NCBI GenBank assembly: GCA_946405485.1
Contig: CAMJHJ010000026.1
Span: forward strand, 1-16,564
Length of the DNA: 16,564 nt
Direction: 5' to 3'
DNA from: an uncultured Bacteroidales bacterium
GTDB taxonomy: Bacteria; Bacteroidota; Bacteroidia; Bacteroidales; UBA932
The position numbers and the translations under genes are program-made. Below the pieces are notes generated by a model. The model had not been told where the DNA came from and made no database searches. It saw only the letters and a program-made list of their open reading frames with translations. Shown piece after piece: positions 13,401-16,564 of this stretch; positions within the stretch are counted from its first letter, which is position 1, and each line of letters opens with the position of its first letter.

Positions 13401-14302
13401 ACCTGAAGCGGATCGACAGCCGGACCAATACGACCAGTGAAAGTGTCAATCTTCCGGGGGTGACCTATGTTTTCCCGCAGGCTTTTGATGGATGCTCGTC
13501 CATCAAATCCGTTACGTTGGGTCGTGTCACCTCTATTCCGGAGTATGCTTTCAACAATTGCTTATCATTGGAGCGCGTCAATGTCCTCCTTTATGACTTG
13601 ACTTCCATCGGTCAGAATGCGTTCTATAATTGTCCGGCTCTGAAAAAAGTCAACTCTCCGACATTGGGGGACTATGTCTATATCGGTAATGTGACAAGTA
13701 TTGGGACCAGTGCTTTTGCTAATTCGGGTGTTGAACGGGTGGAAGCTGGGCAAGCTCAGCAGATAGGTGCGTCCGCTTTTGCGAATTGTCCGAATCTTTG
13801 GCGTATAGAGGTTCCGAAGGCGACGGCGTTAAGCACGAATTGCTTCCTTAACGATAATAAACTGACGACCGTCATCGCTTCGAAAGCGACCCTTGTCCAG
13901 GCGAATGCTTTCTATAAATGTACGAAGTTGGCGACCTTGAATCTTCCTGCCGTTGAAATCATTGGCGATAAGGCCTTTGCTTATACGCGCGGCCTGACGA
14001 CGCTGGATCTGGGAGAGAATCTGGAAAAATTCGGGAATGAAGTATTCTACGATGACGATGCCTCACTGAGGAATACGAACAAGCTCTCCCTCTATCTGCG
14101 CGGCAGGAAGTGGTATGACAACTGGGACAATACCGGAAGCAGTTATAATTGGGACATCTACAACGCATTCAATTATAACCTTTCTGAAACGAATGCCTTC
14201 TTCCAATTCAAGACAATATCTGTTCCGGCTGTAATTTCTTCCGATTTCGCACAGAGCGTGCAGTATGCTTTCGGAACAGGGGATTACATTTTGTCTCTGT
14301 AA
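10460..14302 (+). CDS. Large fimbrillin-like/BspA-type LRR surface lipoprotein
   Basis: Predicted lipoprotein of 1280 residues. The signal peptide ends in LPAC with Cys29; a second ATG at 10466 (MEKKYNKQ) may be the true start, 2 residues shorter. Residues 48-296 form the fimbrillin-like domain shared with the gene at 5106. An Ig-like module at about 300-415 (VSGPDGYLFDP, GDSWEATIHMKAV) is homologous to that gene's but strongly diverged. LRR_5 units lie at about 470-600 (IDPSAFSGCSNLTSVRLG, SETFKNCESLRTVTLP) and 637-730, then, after an interruption around 735-830, a long second array at about 837-1211 (IGDRAFSGCGSL, LGTSAFNSCKKL, IGQNAFYNCPAL, IGTSAFANSG, IGDKAFAYTRGL). It lacks the EF-hand loop and the Gly/Asp tail of its paralogue. 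The gap to the previous gene is 34 bases, and tandem terminators follow. It is probably the last gene of the operon. Confidence 0.87.
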   Translation: MAMEKKYNKQALLHLFGLTLLSAIMLPACTQEPFQDQDAVRVEAPARQLTFTATMDVGTATRTVMGADGMVAWSPYEDINIFYGEGAGSKFSSSNATPSDEISFTGKITAFTGSNDSGTPLSFWGVYPYDSGNRGLGDAVTAYLPTEQVAVAGSFANRALLSVAESPGLTLSFKNVCSLLSFTVTHPGIQSVTFSGANGEEVVAGRVKVSMSGGAPEWESLPEGGSSAITLNAPSGETLTVGATYYIALLPQTFSNGFKVVFVTEDQVGVRTVAPSGKTFTRATPISYTAIDNNDKTAWTPRPGPDFIGFSEESMSFTTGEEKDLTVTVSGPDGYLFDPAKFVIWGEGDEETTGLEISPYQWIRVGDSWEATIHMKAVDAADSFLRFCYGLTEDELMEAYLEQGEFPQGELYTCSELPYTVGIPSNEIWYTTTNGQPVDINFIDKGYPSAWTIENSYSEGKGIIRFKSPAGSPATISAINAQTFAGATTLKTVVLPDYVQVIDPSAFSGCSNLTSVRLGTSTLIIRDNAFEACAALTDINLPEGLRYLGSETFKNCESLRTVTLPGSLTGIGVGIDNSNNVVNEHAFNPFAGCIGLTGFYGSGNTYYTITEDHKFLLSADGKFLFSGAIGGFENVLCRIPDGVETIGMEAFSRGKSAKLEIIASSLKRIEMLAFCNYTLTEYGSFFVPENVNYIGQLAFDGFTFTSSDNGILFSGDVLPVLEQDAFGDTETYPLQITGTATLDEKLDGNPWSAYLLNKRVLPYQDSDEIWFHVNTATVPGLSTSLDFGSDDLPAHVDTDYNNGFVFYTSNFGTPLPCIPFPEEDYSYVAIWKFDHPVQSIPAEAFMGNNGLDYISITNGVTRIGDRAFSGCGSLLRFPVVAPEMFLTSIGTAAFQGCEKMDAGTTTGVLNLGNVTTLGTSAFNSCKKLESIVLGQITCFPNYSFSNCENLESVWITDAANSANAVNCIEDVDIAAFANCRNLKRIDSRTNTTSESVNLPGVTYVFPQAFDGCSSIKSVTLGRVTSIPEYAFNNCLSLERVNVLLYDLTSIGQNAFYNCPALKKVNSPTLGDYVYIGNVTSIGTSAFANSGVERVEAGQAQQIGASAFANCPNLWRIEVPKATALSTNCFLNDNKLTTVIASKATLVQANAFYKCTKLATLNLPAVEIIGDKAFAYTRGLTTLDLGENLEKFGNEVFYDDDASLRNTNKLSLYLRGRKWYDNWDNTGSSYNWDIYNAFNYNLSETNAFFQFKTISVPAVISSDFAQSVQYAFGTGDYILSL
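10779..11350 (+). repeat. 572-bp perfect direct repeat, copy 2 (fimbrillin-like domain)
   Basis: Identical to 5401-5972. The reading frame is the same in both copies, so recombination between them would keep an open frame, giving one chimeric gene and removing 5378 bp including the whole Ig-like lipoprotein gene. Confidence 0.95.
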
Positions 14303-14308
14303 TCGGTT

Positions 14309-14337
14309 CTGAACAACAGTTCAGCTTACACTTTTTT
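14309..14337 (+). terminator. Weak terminator-like hairpin after the last operon gene
   Basis: CTGAAC/GTTCAG form a perfect 6-bp stem with an AACA loop (14309-14324). Six T follow at 14332-14337, separated from the stem by seven bases, so it may be only a first, inefficient stop. It begins 7 bases after the TAA. Confidence 0.45.
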
Positions 14338-14338
14338 G

Positions 14339-14369
14339 AAGGAGCGACCCGCCCGGGCCGCTCCTTTTT
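14339..14369 (+). terminator. Rho-independent terminator of the six-gene operon
   Basis: GGAGCGACC pairs with GGCCGCTCC (one A-C mismatch) around a six-base loop CGCCCG at 14341-14364, directly followed by TTTTT (14365-14369). On the opposite strand the hairpin is not followed by a T run, so it serves mainly the plus strand. It sits between convergent genes. Confidence 0.8.
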
Positions 14370-14393
14370 CGATCTCTCATACACGGGCATCCG

Positions 14394-15824
14394 TTAAATC
14401 AGGTCTTCCAGGGTTACGACGCTTTGGAATGCACTCCGGTACTCATTATGGGCCAGCCCTTCCGTAGTGACAAGGGTCATATGTACGGTCTTCCGCTTTG
14501 GAAGCCGTTCCTGCAGCAAGTTAAGCCGACGTGCCAATTTTCTGTCATACTCCTTCGTGACGCGGAATTCATCGTTGTAGAACTTCATCTCACACAGATT
14601 GACAACGTTATCGGCCCGGTCGATAATCAGGTCGATCTGGGCCCCTTCCGTTTCATCGTCGCCCCGAAGAGCCCACTTGGACTCCTGCGAATTGACGCCG
14701 CTGACACCGAGTGCGCGTTTGATGCTCTCGACATGGTTCAGACAGAGATCCTCAAAGGCGATGCCCCGCCAGGAACTGAGCTGCGGGGATTTGATATTGT
14801 TGACCCAGAAATGCCTGTCCGTTATCTGACGCTTCTCCTTGAACTGAAGCCAGAACCGGCAGAAGCAGTCACTGAGCCGATAGTGGATATTCTTGCCGCT
14901 GACACCGAAGGGAACATACTGTTCGATGAAGTTGCTTGCCATCAGGGCCTTCAACATCTTTGTCAATTGTCCGCCATTCGGTATGGAGGCTTTGTCAGAT
15001 ATTTCGTCACGCGTATAACCGGAATGTCTTCCTGATAAAAGCCGGACGATGCCCTTATACTGGTTGGGGCTCACAAAAAGGGATCCGAAGAGAAGGTCGA
15101 ATTCATCCTCCAGCCTTGCGTCCTCCTCAAAGAAGAGATGGTCGATATTCTGTGCAAAGGAATGCTCCGGATCGAACATTCTCAGGTAATAGGGGATCCC
15201 GCCCAGAACCATGTAAGACTGGGCGACATCATAGAGGGACATCCTCACACCGGCATCTTCAAAGAACGAGCGGCATTCCGACAACGTGAATGGCTTCAAG
15301 TGGATCTTCTGCGTCAATCGCCCATAGAGGCCCCCCTTATTGTTGATCAGGTTGTCTTCAATCCAGGATGTGGCGCTTCCGCATACGATCAGCAGGATGT
15401 CATCCCGTTTTGCGGCCCATCCATTCCAGAAGTTCTCGAATGCCGGAATGAAGCGGGAACGGGCCGTGTCCATCCAGGGGAGTTCATCAATGAAGATCAC
15501 TTTCTTCCCTTCTTCCTCAAGACCATCCATAAGGGCGGACAGAAGGGAAAATGCGTCCATCCATGTCTTGGGTGGTTTGCCCTCTTTCAGCCCATATTCG
15601 AGCAGGCTGTCGTGGAACGCCCGCAGCTGGTCCTGCAGAAGGTGTGCTCTCTCCCTGTCATAGGGAGAAAGACCGGTGTGCCAAAAAGCAAACCGTCCCT
15701 TGAACTGTTCCTTGACAAGGAACGTCTTCCCGACACGTCTCCGTCCGTAGATGGCGACGAATTCTGATTCCCTGCTGTTGTAAAGCTTCTCAAGCAGTTT
15801 TCTTTCCGATTCTCTTCCTATCAT
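14394..15824 (-). CDS. AAA-type ATPase with C-terminal DUF234 (archaeal-type ATPase family)
   Basis: Cytosolic protein of 476 residues in the ATPase family common in archaea and Bacteroidetes (ATPase_2 domain plus DUF234). The start MIGRESERKLLEKLY is the usual family N-terminus. Walker A is GRRRVGKT (27-34), Walker B VIFIDELPW (109-117, with D113 and E114), and a sensor-like GSATSW lies at 149-154. A winged-helix region covers about 255-320. The C-terminal DUF234 part carries a PD-(D/E)xK nuclease-like pattern: E358, D398 (GAQIDLI) and E412-x-K414 (CEMKF). It has its own promoter and no cotranscribed partner in the window. Substrate and function are not established for the family; roles in defence or mobile-element biology have been proposed. 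A contribution to regulating the neighbouring operon is not supported by anything visible. Confidence 0.9.
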   Translation of the reverse strand: MIGRESERKLLEKLYNSRESEFVAIYGRRRVGKTFLVKEQFKGRFAFWHTGLSPYDRERAHLLQDQLRAFHDSLLEYGLKEGKPPKTWMDAFSLLSALMDGLEEEGKKVIFIDELPWMDTARSRFIPAFENFWNGWAAKRDDILLIVCGSATSWIEDNLINNKGGLYGRLTQKIHLKPFTLSECRSFFEDAGVRMSLYDVAQSYMVLGGIPYYLRMFDPEHSFAQNIDHLFFEEDARLEDEFDLLFGSLFVSPNQYKGIVRLLSGRHSGYTRDEISDKASIPNGGQLTKMLKALMASNFIEQYVPFGVSGKNIHYRLSDCFCRFWLQFKEKRQITDRHFWVNNIKSPQLSSWRGIAFEDLCLNHVESIKRALGVSGVNSQESKWALRGDDETEGAQIDLIIDRADNVVNLCEMKFYNDEFRVTKEYDRKLARRLNLLQERLPKRKTVHMTLVTTEGLAHNEYRSAFQSVVTLEDLI

Positions 15825-15847
15825 GAGGCCAAGTCATTTATCCCGCA

Positions 15848-15878
15848 CAAATATAATCGTTATTTCTCTAAATTCAAA
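15848..15878 (-). promoter_or_regulatory. Promoter of the ATPase gene
   Basis: Minus strand has TTTG (15878-15875), a 19-base spacer and TATATTTG (15855-15848): both Bacteroidetes promoter elements at proper spacing. The predicted transcript starts near 15841, with a leader of under 20 bases. The spacer contains the TTTCTCTAAAT half of the first 42-bp repeat unit. Confidence 0.75.
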
Positions 15879-15904
15879 CAGAATTGTCTATGTTTAGATG
15901 ATTA
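15863..15904. repeat. 42-bp repeat unit 1 in the ATPase/ahcY intergenic region
   Basis: TTTCTCTAAAT, 19 variable bases, then TTTAGATGATTA. The inner halves TCTAAA and TTTAGA form an inverted repeat separated by 20 bases. It overlaps the spacer and -33 box of the ATPase promoter, so it is a plausible operator. Confidence 0.6.
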
Positions 15905-15915
15905 GCGAACGCTTG

Positions 15916-15957
15916 TTTCTCTAAATAGGATGCAATAATGCGCGATTTAGACGATTA
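15916..15957. repeat. 42-bp repeat unit 2 in the ATPase/ahcY intergenic region
   Basis: TTTCTCTAAAT, 19 different bases, then TTTAGACGATTA: the same outer blocks and exactly the same spacing as unit 1, 53 bp away (about five helical turns). It ends 22 bases before the ahcY -7 box, where a -33 element would be expected but is missing. Confidence 0.6.
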
Positions 15958-15979
15958 TACATTTTCGAGAATCTTTTGC

Positions 15980-15987
15980 TAACTTTG
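15980..15987 (+). promoter_or_regulatory. Candidate ahcY promoter (-7 box)
   Basis: TAACTTTG matches TAnnTTTG; no TTTG lies 19-21 bases upstream. The predicted transcript starts near 15992-15995, making a start at 15997 almost leaderless and favouring one of the later in-frame ATGs. Confidence 0.65.
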
Positions 15988-16008
15988 CACTCCTTAATGA
16001 AAATGACT

Positions 16009-16564
16009 ATGTCCAGTCACATCCGAGACATCAACCTGTGGGAAAGCGGAGCGCTCAAGATCCAGTGGGTCCGCGACCATATGCCGCTGCTTGACGGCAT
16101 CGAGAAAGATTTCATCGACACCAAGCCTTTCGCCGGCCTGAAGATCGCCCTGAGCGTCCATATGGAGGCCAAGACGGCGCGCCTGTGCCTGTGCCTGGCC
16201 GCGGGCGGGGCGGAAATGTATGCCACCGGCTGCAACCCGTTGTCCACGCAGGACGACGTGGCCGCGGCGCTGGTCCACGAGGGACTCAACGTCTTCGCCA
16301 TCCACGGCGCGACGATGGAGGAGTACGAGGACGACCTGAGGCGCGTGCTGGAGGTGGGCCCGAACATCATCATCGACGATGGGGGAGACCTGGTGACGCT
16401 GATGCACAAGGAGTTCCCGCACCTGATCCCGAACGTGATCGGCGGCTGCGAGGAGACGACCACCGGCATCCTGCGCCTCAAGGCGATGGACCGCGCCGGC
16501 ACCCTGCAGTTCCCGATGATGCTCGTGAACGACGCCGACTGCAAGCACCTGTTCGACAACCGCT
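16009..16564 (+). CDS. ahcY: Adenosylhomocysteinase, N-terminal part (runs off the window)
   Basis: Hydrolyses S-adenosylhomocysteine to adenosine and homocysteine with bound NAD, in the cytosol, relieving product inhibition of methyltransferases. 185 codons are present; the NAD domain lies beyond 16564. Visible family motifs are HMEAKTA (51-57), NPLSTQDDVAAAL (76-88), DDGGDL (123-128), EETTTG (148-153) and VNDADCKHLFDN (173-184), which keeps the Lys and Asp matching K186 and D190 of the human enzyme (K179, D183). The N-terminus (IRDINLWESGALKIQWVRDHMPLL) resembles the archaeal/Thermotoga type rather than the longer bacterial type. In-frame ATGs at 15997, 16003 and 16009 are all possible; I prefer 16009 because the promoter leaves almost no leader for the first. 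The enzyme recycles the by-product of SAM-dependent methylation, but a link with the radical SAM gene is not implied. Confidence 0.88.
   Translation, partial: MSSHIRDINLWESGALKIQWVRDHMPLLDGIEKDFIDTKPFAGLKIALSVHMEAKTARLCLCLAAGGAEMYATGCNPLSTQDDVAAALVHEGLNVFAIHGATMEEYEDDLRRVLEVGPNIIIDDGGDLVTLMHKEFPHLIPNVIGGCEETTTGILRLKAMDRAGTLQFPMMLVNDADCKHLFDNR

Noticed and set aside
15863..15957. CRISPR array
   Set aside because: Only two units, no cas genes, and the conserved blocks are split around a 19-base centre; a regulatory repeat fits better.

Overview
The window reads as a chromosome segment of a fairly GC-rich member of the Bacteroidales. The evidence is: several upstream regions carry the Bacteroidetes -7 box TAnnTTTG (two with a well-spaced TTTG -33 box); most genes lack Shine-Dalgarno sequences; and the content is typical of the order (fimbrillin-like and BspA-type leucine-rich lipoproteins, a membrane TPR-LuxR regulator, DUF1080 protein). 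Genus cannot be fixed from this sequence alone.

Layout. Positions 1-3131, minus strand: the 5' part of fabG (cut by the window edge), a DUF1080 lipoprotein whose only plausible start is ATA, and a TPR/transmembrane/LuxR-HTH regulator. Positions 3132-3327: a divergent regulatory region with a cluster of TACGTA-type sites. Positions 3328-14302, plus strand: one compact six-gene operon consisting of a radical SAM/SPASM enzyme, a PqqD-like RiPP recognition element, a 56-residue cysteine-containing candidate precursor peptide, and three large secreted lipoproteins (fimbrillin-like + BspA LRR; fimbrillin-like + Ig-like; fimbrillin-like + BspA LRR). It ends at tandem hairpin/T-tract terminators. Positions 14394-15824, minus strand: an AAA ATPase with a DUF234-type nuclease-like C-terminus. 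Positions 15825-16008: a divergent promoter region with two 42-bp repeat units. From 16009, plus strand: the first 185 codons of adenosylhomocysteinase, cut by the window edge.

How the genes may work together. The most interesting unit is the 3328-14302 operon. Radical SAM enzyme, RRE protein and short peptide form a minimal RiPP maturation set. No transporter or protease is in the window; instead the operon continues into three predicted outer-surface lipoproteins. The first and third share an N-terminal fimbrillin-like domain whose DNA is identical over 572 bp, while the rest of each gene differs, which points to recent gene conversion or domain-cassette exchange. The divergent TPR-LuxR protein is a natural candidate regulator of this operon through the TACGTA sites. 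Its gene has a nine-C tract just after the signal-peptide codons that could make it phase variable. The link between RiPP maturation and the lipoproteins is inferred from gene order only.
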